From the NCBI GenBank assembly GCA_016710335.1, contig JADJXQ010000015.1:1-35680 (forward strand): a DNA stretch of 35,680 bases. The letters are read 5' to 3'. Below are positions 15,139 to 23,005 of the stretch, piece by piece. The notes below the pieces were generated by a model, which had not been told where the DNA came from, did not search any database, and saw only the letters and a list, made by a program, of their open reading frames with translations. The position numbers were made by a program, and so were the translations under genes. How positions within the stretch are numbered: position 1 is the stretch's first letter; each line of letters opens with the position of its first letter. The stretch comes from Rhodospirillales bacterium. GTDB lineage: Bacteria > Pseudomonadota > Alphaproteobacteria > Rhodospirillales > Defluviicoccaceae.

Positions 15139-16398
15139 ATGCATCATGTGATCGTGGGCGCCGGCCCGGCCGGCGTCATCGCCGCCGAGACGCTCCGCGA
15201 GCGCGACCCGGATGGCGAGATCATGCTGATCCATGGCGAGGACGGCGAGCCTTACGCGCGCATGGCCTTGCCGTACTACCTCAGTGGCATGATCGACGAG
15301 GCGGGGACGGTGCTGCGCAAGGCCAAGGACTTCTTCCGCGCTCGCCGCATCGACGTGGTGCACGGGCGGGTCGAGCGGCTCGACCCTGGCGAGCGCCGGC
15401 TCGTTCTGGCGGACGGGGTCACAGTTCCGTTCGACCGGCTTCTCCTGGCGACGGGCGCAAGCGCCGTGCGACCGCCGATCGAAGGGCTGGAGCTTCCCGG
15501 GGTCCACGCATGCTGGACCCTCGACGACGCCCGCCATATCGCCCGGCGGGCCGAGCCGGGCTCGCACGTGGTGCTGCTCGGCGCCGGCTTCATCGGCTGC
15601 ATCGTGCTGGAGGCTCTGGTCGAGCGGGGCGTGAGCCTGACGGTCGTCGAGATGGGCGACAGGATGGTGCCGCGCATGCTCAACGCGACCGCCGGGACCA
15701 TGCTCAAGCGCTGGTGCGAGAGCAAGGGCGTCACCATACATACCTCGTCCCGGATCACTCGTATCGAGACGGCGCCGACCGCGGCCGACGAGCGCGACAC
15801 GCTCGCCGTGGATCTCGACAACGGCGCCCAGGTTCCGGCGCACCTGGTCGTCATCGCCGCCGGCGTCCGCGCCAACATGGCGTTTCTCGAGGGCAGCGGC
15901 ATCGCTACGGATCAGGGGATCCTCGTCGACCAACATCTGCAGACCAACGTTCCCGGCATCTACGCCGCCGGCGACGTGGCGCAGGGACCGGACTTCTCGA
16001 CCGGCGGCTTCTCGGTGCACGCGGTGCAGCCGACCGCCGCCGACCATGGCCGCTTCGCCGCGATCAACATGTCCGGGGGCGATGCCGCCTATGGGGGCAG
16101 CCTGGTCATGAACGTGCTCGATACTCTCGGGCTGGTCTCCTGCTCGTTCGGACGCTGGCAGGGTATCGACGGCGGCGACCAAGCGGAGCGCGTCGACGAA
16201 GCCGCCTCCCGCTACGTCAACCTGCAGTTCGAAGACGACCGCCTGGTCGGCGCCATCACCCTTGGGCGGACGGACTGGGTCGGCATGCTGCGGGGACTGA
16301 TCCAGACCAGGGTGCCGCTGGGGCCGTGGAAAGGCAAGCTGAAGGCCGACCCGCACCGCGTCGCCGAAGCCTACCTGGCGCGGGTCGGTACGGCTTGA
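15139..16398 (+). CDS. aorC: FAD-dependent NAD(P)-disulfide-type oxidoreductase, AorC subunit
   Basis: A 419-aa pyridine nucleotide-disulfide oxidoreductase-family flavoprotein. It shows the FAD-binding HHVIVGAGPAGVIAAETLRE at the N-terminus, the NAD-binding VVLLGAGFIGCIVLEALVER near residue 150, and NVPGIYAAGDVAQGPDF near residue 275, in the family's usual order. In AorABC complexes this subunit takes electrons from the ferredoxin subunit and reduces NAD. ATG 15139 follows a G-rich site (GGCGGGGGG) 27 bases after the aorB stop; the frame is open far upstream inside aorB but that part is not this protein. aorD starts eight bases after its stop. Confidence 0.9.
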   Translation: MHHVIVGAGPAGVIAAETLRERDPDGEIMLIHGEDGEPYARMALPYYLSGMIDEAGTVLRKAKDFFRARRIDVVHGRVERLDPGERRLVLADGVTVPFDRLLLATGASAVRPPIEGLELPGVHACWTLDDARHIARRAEPGSHVVLLGAGFIGCIVLEALVERGVSLTVVEMGDRMVPRMLNATAGTMLKRWCESKGVTIHTSSRITRIETAPTAADERDTLAVDLDNGAQVPAHLVVIAAGVRANMAFLEGSGIATDQGILVDQHLQTNVPGIYAAGDVAQGPDFSTGGFSVHAVQPTAADHGRFAAINMSGGDAAYGGSLVMNVLDTLGLVSCSFGRWQGIDGGDQAERVDEAASRYVNLQFEDDRLVGAITLGRTDWVGMLRGLIQTRVPLGPWKGKLKADPHRVAEAYLARVGTA

Positions 16399-16406
16399 CG
16401 GCGCCG

Positions 16407-16658
16407 ATGAAGGTCACCGTGAAGCTGTTCGCGTTGCTCGGGCGCTACCTTCCGGCGGGCGCACTTGACAATGCCGCCGAGCTTGACGTGGATGAAGGAG
16501 CAACGCCGGTCGAGGTGATCCGACGCCTGAACGTGCCGGAAGCCCATTGCCACCTTGTCCTGATCAACGGCCACTTCGTCCCGCCCGGCGAGCGGGGAAC
16601 GGTCCGGCTGAACGGCAACGACGTCCTCGCCATCTGGCCGCCCGTTGCAGGAGGATGA
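16407..16658 (+). CDS. aorD: MoaD/ThiS-like sulfur-carrier protein
   Basis: An 83-aa beta-grasp protein (MKVTVKLFALLGRYLPAG) ending IWPPVAGG. The C-terminal Gly-Gly is the thiocarboxylation site used when sulfur is given to molybdopterin. Such paralogues are typical of AOR operons, where they presumably serve tungstopterin synthesis. It begins eight bases after aorC and its end overlaps the earliest possible start of the next gene, so all are on one transcript. The companion MoeA-like aorE of Aromatoleum is not in this window. Confidence 0.88.
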   Translation: MKVTVKLFALLGRYLPAGALDNAAELDVDEGATPVEVIRRLNVPEAHCHLVLINGHFVPPGERGTVRLNGNDVLAIWPPVAGG

Positions 16659-16680
16659 ACCGCGTGGGAAGAGAAGAATC

Positions 16681-17001
16681 ATGACGGCGCCCGAACCGGT
16701 CCGAAGCGGTGACTCCGTGACCATCGACAAGGACATGTCAATCAGCCACCGGGATTTCTTCCGCGTGCTGCCGGGCGCCCTCGCAACCGGCGATTACCGC
16801 ATCGACGGCGATCGGGTTGTGGCGGAGGAGGGAGACTGTCGCCGGCTGGAGATCACACTGTCGCCGGAGGAGCGGCGGGAGGTGCCGGATCTGTCGCTGC
16901 CGAAGACCCAAGTCCGCCTCACGTTCATTGGCTTTACAGAGGCGGAGATGAAGGACCGGCTGGCGCTGTTCGAGCGGTCTTTCCAGCGGGGCGGCGGCTG
17001 A
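16681..17001 (+). CDS. Unknown 106-aa protein at the end of the aor operon
   Basis: I do not recognise this protein. It starts at ATG 16681 after GGGAAGAGAAG and reads MTAPEPVRSGDSVTIDKDMS, then HRDFFRVLPGALATGDYRID, with the C-terminal KTQVRLTFIGFTEAEMKDRL and FERSFQRGGG. It has no Cys, no signal peptide and no membrane segment. It is acidic and likely a small folded cytoplasmic protein. The start is 22 bases after aorD, so it should be co-transcribed and may act in AOR maturation, cofactor insertion or assembly. That role is inferred only from position. Confidence 0.8.
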   Translation: MTAPEPVRSGDSVTIDKDMSISHRDFFRVLPGALATGDYRIDGDRVVAEEGDCRRLEITLSPEERREVPDLSLPKTQVRLTFIGFTEAEMKDRLALFERSFQRGGG

Positions 17002-17209
17002 GCAGCGTTACAATTCGATACGTTTCCAAAATCTTCGGCACATCTTCGCACGGCATCTTCGCGCCCGGGATGCTACCGAACAAGGGCAACGACGGTAGCA
17101 AGGACGCGCCTGCCTGCCTTTCGGCGAACTGTGCACCGGCCGGGTTTCTGGTCCGCGGCTCTGGGCCGATCCGATCGTGGCGGGCGATGACATGTTCAAG
17201 GAGATCGAG

Positions 17210-18907
17210 ATGACCGAGACGAATGCCTTCCTGCAAGCGCGCGATTTTCTGGTGCGTCACCGCGAGGACTACGAGACTGCCTACCGGGACTTCAAGTGGC
17301 CGGAGCTGACCGCGTTCAACTGGGCGCTCGACTATTTCGACGTCTACGCCCGCGGCAACGAGCGACCCGCGCTGTGGGTCGTCAATGCGGATGGTTCGGA
17401 GAGCAAGCTCTCCTACCAGGAGATGTCCGAACGCTCCAACCGCACCGCGAACTTTCTCCGCGGGCACGGCGTCGGGCGGGGTGACCGCGTTCTCATGATG
17501 CTGAACAACGTCGTGCCATTGTGGGAGGTGATGCTGGCGGCCATCAAGCTTGGCGCCGTGATCATCCCGGCGACGACGCTGTTGACCCGCGACGACCTCC
17601 TCGACCGTTTCGACCGCGGCGCGGTCCGCCATGTCATCGTCGGCAGCGCCGAGACCGACAAGTTCGGCGACATTCCCGGCGACTACACCCGCATCGCCGT
17701 TGGCGGCGCGCCCGACGGCTGGGTGGACTACGCCACCGCCTACGAATCGCCGGCCAGTTTCGAGCCCGACGGCCCGACGCAGGCGACCGATCCGCTGCTC
17801 CTCTACTTCACCTCCGGAACCACGGCCAAACCAAAGCTCGTCGAGCACAGCCACCAGAGCTATCCCGTCGGGCACCTCTCGACCATGTACTGGATCGGGC
17901 TGCGCGAGGGGGACGTCCACCTCAACATCAGCTCGGCGGGTTGGGCGAAACATGCATGGAGCTGCTTCTTCGCGCCGTGGAACGCCGGGGCGACGATTTT
18001 CATCTACAACTACGGCCGCTTCAGCGCGGAAGACATGCTCGAGGTCATCTCCCGCTGCCGTGTGACGACGCTGTGCGCGCCGCCCACCGTGTGGCGCATG
18101 CTGATCCAGTCGAAAATGGCGTCCTACAAGACCAGCCTCAGAGAGGTGGTCGGCGCCGGCGAGCCGCTCAATCCTGAAATCATCGAACGGGTCGAGCAAG
18201 CCTGGGGATTGAAGCTCAGGGACGGCTACGGCCAGACCGAGACGACCCTGCAGATCGGCAACCCGCCCGGACAGCCGCTCAAGCTCGGCTCCATGGGCCG
18301 GCCGGTGCCCGGCTACCGGGTGGCCCTTCTGGATCCCGAGGGCAACGAAGCGAAAGAGGGCGAAATCGCCCTCAAGCTCGATCCCGGCCCGATGGGCCTT
18401 ATGCTGGGCTACAAGGACGATCCGGATAAGACCGCGCAGGTCATGGCCGGTGGTTACTACCGCACCGGCGACGTGGCGGCGTGGGACGCTGACGGCTACA
18501 TCACCTACGTCGGCCGCGCCGACGACGTGTTCAAGGCGTCCGACTACCGCATCAGTCCGTTCGAGCTGGAGAGCGTGCTGATCGAGCACGACGCGGTCGC
18601 CGAGGCGGCGGTCGTGCCGAGCCCTGACCCGGTGCGTCTGGCGGTGCCGAAGGCAGTGGTGACATTGACGGCCGGGTATCAGCCGGGGCCGGAACTGGCC
18701 GAGGATATTCTTCGGTACGTGCGCGACCATGTGGCGCCCTACAAACGCATCCGCAGGCTCGAGTTCGCCGAGTTGCCGAAGACCATCTCCGGCAAGATCC
18801 GCCGCGTCCAGCTGCGCAAGGACGAAGAGACGGCGCGGCAACAGGACACGCGGGGCGCGTTGGAGTTCTGGGAGGAGGATTTCCCGAGCTTGAAGAAATC
18901 CGGCTAG
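17210..18907 (+). CDS. AMP-forming acyl-CoA synthetase
   Basis: ANL-superfamily enzyme of 565 aa activating a carboxylic acid to its acyl-CoA via acyl-AMP. Motifs seen are LLYFTSGTTAKPKLVEHSHQ (A3 loop, with Ala in the usual Gly position), DGYGQTET (A5), YYRTGDVAAWDADGYITYVG (A7/A8 region) and the C-terminal KTISGKIRRVQLR with the catalytic Lys. Overall wording is like medium-chain and aryl acid ligases. ATG 17210 has an ideal AAGGAG at 17198-17203; upstream ATGs at 17177 and 17192 lack a site. It follows the aor operon by 208 bp and precedes an acyl-CoA dehydrogenase, so its substrate may be the acid made by AOR. The exact acid is unknown. Confidence 0.9.
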   Translation: MTETNAFLQARDFLVRHREDYETAYRDFKWPELTAFNWALDYFDVYARGNERPALWVVNADGSESKLSYQEMSERSNRTANFLRGHGVGRGDRVLMMLNNVVPLWEVMLAAIKLGAVIIPATTLLTRDDLLDRFDRGAVRHVIVGSAETDKFGDIPGDYTRIAVGGAPDGWVDYATAYESPASFEPDGPTQATDPLLLYFTSGTTAKPKLVEHSHQSYPVGHLSTMYWIGLREGDVHLNISSAGWAKHAWSCFFAPWNAGATIFIYNYGRFSAEDMLEVISRCRVTTLCAPPTVWRMLIQSKMASYKTSLREVVGAGEPLNPEIIERVEQAWGLKLRDGYGQTETTLQIGNPPGQPLKLGSMGRPVPGYRVALLDPEGNEAKEGEIALKLDPGPMGLMLGYKDDPDKTAQVMAGGYYRTGDVAAWDADGYITYVGRADDVFKASDYRISPFELESVLIEHDAVAEAAVVPSPDPVRLAVPKAVVTLTAGYQPGPELAEDILRYVRDHVAPYKRIRRLEFAELPKTISGKIRRVQLRKDEETARQQDTRGALEFWEEDFPSLKKSG

Positions 18908-18916
18908 GAGAGCGCC

Positions 18917-18994
18917 GACCATCACTGACGATCGGGGTGTCGACGATCGTTGACGATCAGGGTGTCGACCATTGTTGACGATCTGGATGGTGTC
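18917..18994. repeat. Three imperfect 25-28-bp tandem repeats between acyl-CoA synthetase and dehydrogenase genes
   Basis: Units run 18917-18941, 18942-18966 and 18967-18994. Each starts GAC(C/G)AT and contains TGACGATC followed by a G-rich stretch ending GGTGTC. The second unit reads GACGATCGTTGACGATCAGG plus GTGTC; the third has a three-base insertion. The array ends about 30 bp before the dehydrogenase start and sits in its 5' region. Confidence 0.85.
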
Positions 18995-19023
18995 GGCGGC
19001 CGGCAATCAAGAGAGAGGACAGC

Positions 19024-20160
19024 ATGGTTCTAACCGAAGAACAGACGATGATCCGTGACATGGCGCGGGAGTTTGCGCAGGAGCAACTCGCGCCCAACGC
19101 CGCCGCTTGGGACCGTGACCACACCTTTCCCGCCGACGCCATCCGCCAGATGGGGGAACTCGGCCTGCTCGGGATGTTGGTACCCGAACAGTGGGACGGC
19201 GCCGGCGCCGATCACGTCGCCTACGCCCTGGCGCTGGAGGAGATCGCCGCCGGCGACGGCTCGTGCTCCACAATCATGAGTGTGCACAATTCCGTCGCCT
19301 GCATGCCGATCCTCAAGTTCGGCAGCGACGCGCAGAAGGAGCGGTTCCTCAAGCCGATGGCGCGGGGCGAGTTGCTCGGCGCCTTCTGCCTCACCGAGCC
19401 CCAGGCGGGCTCGGACGCCGCCAATATCCGCACCCGGGCGGTTCGGGACGGCGACCACTACGTGCTCAACGGCGTCAAGCAGTTCATCACCTCCGGCAAG
19501 AACGGCCAGATCGGCATTGTCTTCGCAGTCACCGATCCAGAAGCCGGCAAGCGCGGCATCAGCGCTTTCATCGTGCCCACCGACACACCCGGCTACACGG
19601 TGACCGGAGTCGAGCACAAGATGGGCCAGCGGGCGTCCGACACCGCGCAGATCACCTTCGAGGACATGCGCCTGCCGGCCGACCATCGGCTGGGCGAGGA
19701 AGGGGAGGGGTATCGGATTGCCCTGTCCAACCTGGAAGGCGGGCGCATCGGCATCGCCTCGCAATCGGTCGGGATGGCGCGCTCGGCGTTCGAAGCGGCG
19801 GTCGACTATGCCAAGGAGCGCGAGACCTTCGGCAAGGCGATTATCGAGCATCAGGCGATCGCGTTCCGGTTGGCCGACATGGCAACCGAGATCGACGCCG
19901 CGCACCTGATGATCCTCCGCGCCGCCGACCTGCGGGAGCGGGGACTGCCATGTCTCAAGGAAGCCTCCATGGCCAAGCTGTTCGCCTCTGAAATGGCAGA
20001 GCGCGTCTGCTCGGCGGCCATCCAGGTCTTCGGCGGCTACGGCTACGTCAGCGACTTCCCGGTGGAGCGCATCTACCGCGACGTACGCGTCGCGCAGATC
20101 TACGAAGGCACATCCGACGTTCAGCGCATCGTCATCAGCCGCGCCATCGCCCACCAGTAG
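19024..20160 (+). CDS. Acyl-CoA dehydrogenase
   Basis: FAD-dependent dehydrogenase of 378 aa introducing the alpha-beta double bond in an acyl-CoA, passing electrons to electron-transferring flavoprotein. It shows the family order: N-terminal helices (LTEEQTMIRDMAREFAQEQL), GAFCLTEPQAGSDAANIRTR for FAD binding, YVLNGVKQFITSGKNGQIGI, and the C-terminal QVFGGYGYVSDFPVERIYRD with the catalytic Glu at about residue 361 in IYEGTSDVQR. It resembles short/branched-chain and isobutyryl-CoA types. ATG 19024 follows GAGAGGA. It is 116 bp after the acyl-CoA synthetase and probably belongs to the same unit, or has its own control through the tandem repeats in the gap. Confidence 0.94.
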   Translation: MVLTEEQTMIRDMAREFAQEQLAPNAAAWDRDHTFPADAIRQMGELGLLGMLVPEQWDGAGADHVAYALALEEIAAGDGSCSTIMSVHNSVACMPILKFGSDAQKERFLKPMARGELLGAFCLTEPQAGSDAANIRTRAVRDGDHYVLNGVKQFITSGKNGQIGIVFAVTDPEAGKRGISAFIVPTDTPGYTVTGVEHKMGQRASDTAQITFEDMRLPADHRLGEEGEGYRIALSNLEGGRIGIASQSVGMARSAFEAAVDYAKERETFGKAIIEHQAIAFRLADMATEIDAAHLMILRAADLRERGLPCLKEASMAKLFASEMAERVCSAAIQVFGGYGYVSDFPVERIYRDVRVAQIYEGTSDVQRIVISRAIAHQ

Positions 20161-20163
20161 GTG

Positions 20164-20616
20164 TCACCGGGCCACGGCCTGAACTGCCCGCTCAAGGCTT
20201 TCGAGGAAGCGCGAGCGATCCGACTTGGCGAACGGCCGCGGGCCACCGGCGGCGCCCAGCGGGTTGGCGGCGCGTAGATCGGCCAACAGGTCGCGCATCG
20301 CCATTGCGTTGCCGACGTTGGCGTCGGTGAACGCATCGCCGTTCGGACGGAGTGCACCCGCTCCGGCCTCCAGACACCGCGCCGCCAGCGGCGTGTCCTG
20401 GGTGACGCAGATGTCGCCGGCGCCGATGCGCGCCGCGATCCACTGATCGGCCGCGTCAGGCTCATGGGGCACGATCACCGTCTCCACCAGCGGCGACGGA
20501 TGCGGCCGGATGCCGCCATTGCTGACGATGAAGACCTGCAGCCCGTGGCGCTCGGCGACGCGTATGGCTTCGTCCTTCACCGGACAGGCGTCGGCGTCGA
20601 TGAAAATGCGGGTCAT
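20164..20616 (-). CDS. yaiI: UPF0178 / YaiI-YqxD family protein
   Basis: A 150-aa protein with the PIN-like wording MTRIFIDADACPVKDEAIRV, VSNGGIRPHPSPLVETVIVP, CVTQDTPLAARCLEAGA and MAMRDLLADLRAANPLGAAG, characteristic of the YaiI/YqxD (DUF188) family, whose function is unknown. Its start overlaps the end of the Mur-ligase gene by four bases, so the two are translationally coupled, and it converges on the acyl-CoA dehydrogenase stop with three bases between. Confidence 0.93.
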   Translation of the reverse strand: MTRIFIDADACPVKDEAIRVAERHGLQVFIVSNGGIRPHPSPLVETVIVPHEPDAADQWIAARIGAGDICVTQDTPLAARCLEAGAGALRPNGDAFTDANVGNAMAMRDLLADLRAANPLGAAGGPRPFAKSDRSRFLESLERAVQAVAR

Positions 20617-22019
20617 GACGATGGCGCCAATCGGCCGAGCAGTTCCGTGGCGAACTGCGACAACGTGTCGTCTCGGGCGCCCATGACGACGATGCGATCG
20701 CCGGGGCGGGCGAGTTGGATCAGCATGTCGCCGCAGCGAGCGCGGTCGGGGATGGCGAGGGCGGTGCGCCCGCCGGCCTGGACGCCCGCGACGATGTCCC
20801 CGCTGCCGACGCTGCGATCGACGGTGCCGCCGTAGTAGACCGGGTCCGGCATGATCAGCACGTCGTCGGGATCGAGAAACCGCGCGAAGGTGTCCACGAA
20901 CCCGTCCTTCATCAGCCGCAACGGCCCGAAGCCGTGCGGCTGAAACATCACCAGCAGCCGGCCGTGGAAGACGTGGAGAGCGGCGAGGGTGGCGGCGATC
21001 TTGTCCGGGTTGTGGGCGAAGTCGTCGATCACGGTGACGCCGGCCTCGGTGCCCACGATGTCGAGCCGCCGCTGCAGCCCGGCAAAGCCTTCCAAGGCGT
21101 TCGCTGCATCCAATAGCGGCACACCAACGGCGCGCACTGCCGCCAAGGCGCCGAGAGCGTTCGCAACGTTATGGGCGCCCGGTACCGGCAGGCGCACCTC
21201 GGCGGTAAGGCCACCCGCTTCCGCAACGGTGAACGCGGTTGAGTCCAGAGCGTGCGTCAATGCTGTCGCATGCAGGTCGGCCGTGACGATGCCGAGGCTG
21301 AAGGTGCGCATCCGGCCGCCCGGTCGGGTCAGGGCCAGTGCGGTCGTCTCGGAATTGTCGAGGTTGAGCACGGCGGTCACGGCAGCGGCGGCGAAACCGC
21401 GGAACAGCGACCGCAGTTCTTCTAGCGGCTTGTGGTCGAGGGCAATGTTGTTGATGACCGCGACGTGCGGCGTGTAGAGGGCGATCGAGCCGTCGCTTTC
21501 GTCCACTTCGCTGACGAAGACCTCGCCATCCCCGACAACTGCGTTGGCGAAGGGATATCCGGCCGTGGCGAAGTTCTTCATGACGGCGCCGTTGACGATG
21601 GTCGGCGCCCTTCCCGTGCAGTGCAGGATCCAGCCGATCATGGCAGTGGTGGTGGATTTGCCACTGGTGCCGGCGACGCCGATGCTGTGCGGCGCCGCGT
21701 TGAACAGCCGAGCGAGGAGTGCTGCCCGTGTCGTGATCGGCGCACCTAACCGGCGGGCGGCGACGACATCCGGCACGGTGTCCTCGACGGCGGCCGAAAT
21801 CACCAGCACCTGATCAGGGCGCGTCATGCCGCTGCCGTCCTGCGGGTGCAGACGGATGCCGCGGTCGCGGAGGAAGTCGAACTTCCGCCCCGTCAAGCCC
21901 TGGTCCAGCATGCGGTCCGATCCTGCGACCGCGTGGCCATGGGCGCGAAGGATCAGCGCCAGCGGCAACATGCCGCTGCCACCGATGCCGCAAAAGAAGT
22001 AGTTTTCAGGGTGCGTCAT
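20613..22019 (-). CDS. Mur ligase family protein, MurC/Mpl-like, with atypical P-loop
   Basis: ATP-dependent ligase of the peptidoglycan Mur family, 468 aa from ATG 22019 (MTHPENYFFCGIGGSGMLPL). The N-terminal Rossmann domain binds UDP-MurNAc (FFCGIGGSGMLPLALILRAH, GSDRMLDQGLT). The P-loop around residues 117-123 is GTSGKSTT, whereas MurC has GTHGKTTT. Later motifs are VSEVDESDGSIALYTPHVAV, PVPGAHNVANALGALA and VTVIDDFAHNPDKIAATLAA (the MurC/Mpl DDYAHHP region, here DDFAHNP). It pairs divergently with an LD-carboxypeptidase, so a recycling role like Mpl is plausible, but a different acceptor is possible given the altered residues. The essential murC is normally in the dcw cluster elsewhere. 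Confidence 0.82.
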   Translation of the reverse strand: MTHPENYFFCGIGGSGMLPLALILRAHGHAVAGSDRMLDQGLTGRKFDFLRDRGIRLHPQDGSGMTRPDQVLVISAAVEDTVPDVVAARRLGAPITTRAALLARLFNAAPHSIGVAGTSGKSTTTAMIGWILHCTGRAPTIVNGAVMKNFATAGYPFANAVVGDGEVFVSEVDESDGSIALYTPHVAVINNIALDHKPLEELRSLFRGFAAAAVTAVLNLDNSETTALALTRPGGRMRTFSLGIVTADLHATALTHALDSTAFTVAEAGGLTAEVRLPVPGAHNVANALGALAAVRAVGVPLLDAANALEGFAGLQRRLDIVGTEAGVTVIDDFAHNPDKIAATLAALHVFHGRLLVMFQPHGFGPLRLMKDGFVDTFARFLDPDDVLIMPDPVYYGGTVDRSVGSGDIVAGVQAGGRTALAIPDRARCGDMLIQLARPGDRIVVMGARDDTLSQFATELLGRLAPSS

Positions 22020-22077
22020 CAGGTGACGTTCTACAGCGGCCCATGGGCGCCGAAAAGCACAGAGGAGACGGATCAGG

Positions 22078-22929
22078 GTGGGGCGAGCAGGCGGGATCAC
22101 GATCGGGGTCATGGCGCCTGGGTCGCCGATCGACCGATCCGTCGCCGCGCGCGTCTCTGACCTTGTCGCGGCGCATTATCCGGAGGGCGCCGTCCATATC
22201 GCGTTCCATCCCCAGTGCTTCCTGACCTCCGGTCACTTCGCCGGGCCCGACGAGGTGCGGGTGCAGGCTTGCCTCGACATCGCCAACGACGACCGGTTCG
22301 ACGCGGTGTGGTTCGCGCGCGGCGGCTACGGCGCCTGCCGCATCGCCGAGGCGGTGCTTGCCGGCATGGAGGCGCCGGCGCGGCGCAAGCGCTACCTCGG
22401 CTACAGCGATGCCGGCGTGCTTCTGGCGGCGTTGTACGGCCGCAGTTTCGGCATCGTCGCGCACGGACCGATGCCCGGCGACGTGGCGCGCATCGGCGGC
22501 GACGCGGCGATCCGCCGCGCACTCGCATGGCTTACTGAAGGTGATCCCGCTACACTCGAACCCGGCATTTCCGGACATGTCCACACCGCGGCGTTCAACA
22601 TGGCGACGCTCTGCCATATGCTGGGCACCGCGCTGCAACCGGACCTCAGCGGTCACGTTCTCTTGCTGGAGGAGGTGGCCGAGCCGCTCTATCGCATCGA
22701 TCGCATGCTGTTCCACATCACCGGAAACCTCGGCATCCGCCGCTGCGCCGGCATTCGTCTCGGCCGCTGCAGTGACATCCCGGCGAACACGCCCGACTTT
22801 TGCGAGTCAACCGAAGACATGGCTCAATTTTGGTGCCGGCGATCCGGAATCCCGTATCTCGGGCGTGCCGACATCGGTCACGACATCCACAACAAGATCG
22901 TGCCGTTCGGACGGCCGGTTGCCCGCTGA
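22078..22929 (+). CDS. ldcA: LD-carboxypeptidase (S66 family, LdcA/MccF-like)
   Basis: Serine peptidase of 283 aa that removes the terminal D-Ala from L,D-linked murein tetrapeptide in recycling; S66 relatives of the MccF type cleave other amides. The catalytic Ser is S110 in RYLGYSDAG, with a Glu in LLLEEVAEPLYRID (about E199) and His H268 in ADIGHDIHNK, the S66 triad. The start is GTG 22078, about ten bases after AGAGGAG. It is transcribed away from the Mur-ligase gene, 58 bp apart, and the two probably share a control region. It converges on tatD. Confidence 0.9.
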   Translation: MGRAGGITIGVMAPGSPIDRSVAARVSDLVAAHYPEGAVHIAFHPQCFLTSGHFAGPDEVRVQACLDIANDDRFDAVWFARGGYGACRIAEAVLAGMEAPARRKRYLGYSDAGVLLAALYGRSFGIVAHGPMPGDVARIGGDAAIRRALAWLTEGDPATLEPGISGHVHTAAFNMATLCHMLGTALQPDLSGHVLLLEEVAEPLYRIDRMLFHITGNLGIRRCAGIRLGRCSDIPANTPDFCESTEDMAQFWCRRSGIPYLGRADIGHDIHNKIVPFGRPVAR

Positions 22930-22948
22930 AAGCACGCTGACGTGAATG

Positions 22949-22966
22949 CCATAAGACATATTATGG
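22949..22966. repeat. Small inverted repeat in the ldcA-tatD convergent gap
   Basis: CCATAA (22949-22954) and TTATGG (22961-22966) are exact complements around a six-base loop. A second weak hairpin (CTCC/GGAG) followed by CAAAAAG lies at about 22974-22990. One of these may act as a terminator between the two convergent genes. The energy looks low. Confidence 0.3.
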
Positions 22967-23005
22967 AAAATAACTCCTGCACGGGAGCAAAAAGCCTTTG
23001 GTCGG

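Noticed and set aside
18917..18994. CRISPR array
   Set aside because: The units are directly adjacent with no variable spacers, only three occur, and no cas gene is near.
16934..19006. Minus-strand frame of 690 codons opposite the acyl-CoA synthetase
   Set aside because: It is antisense to a full-length ANL enzyme and has no recognisable domain of its own.
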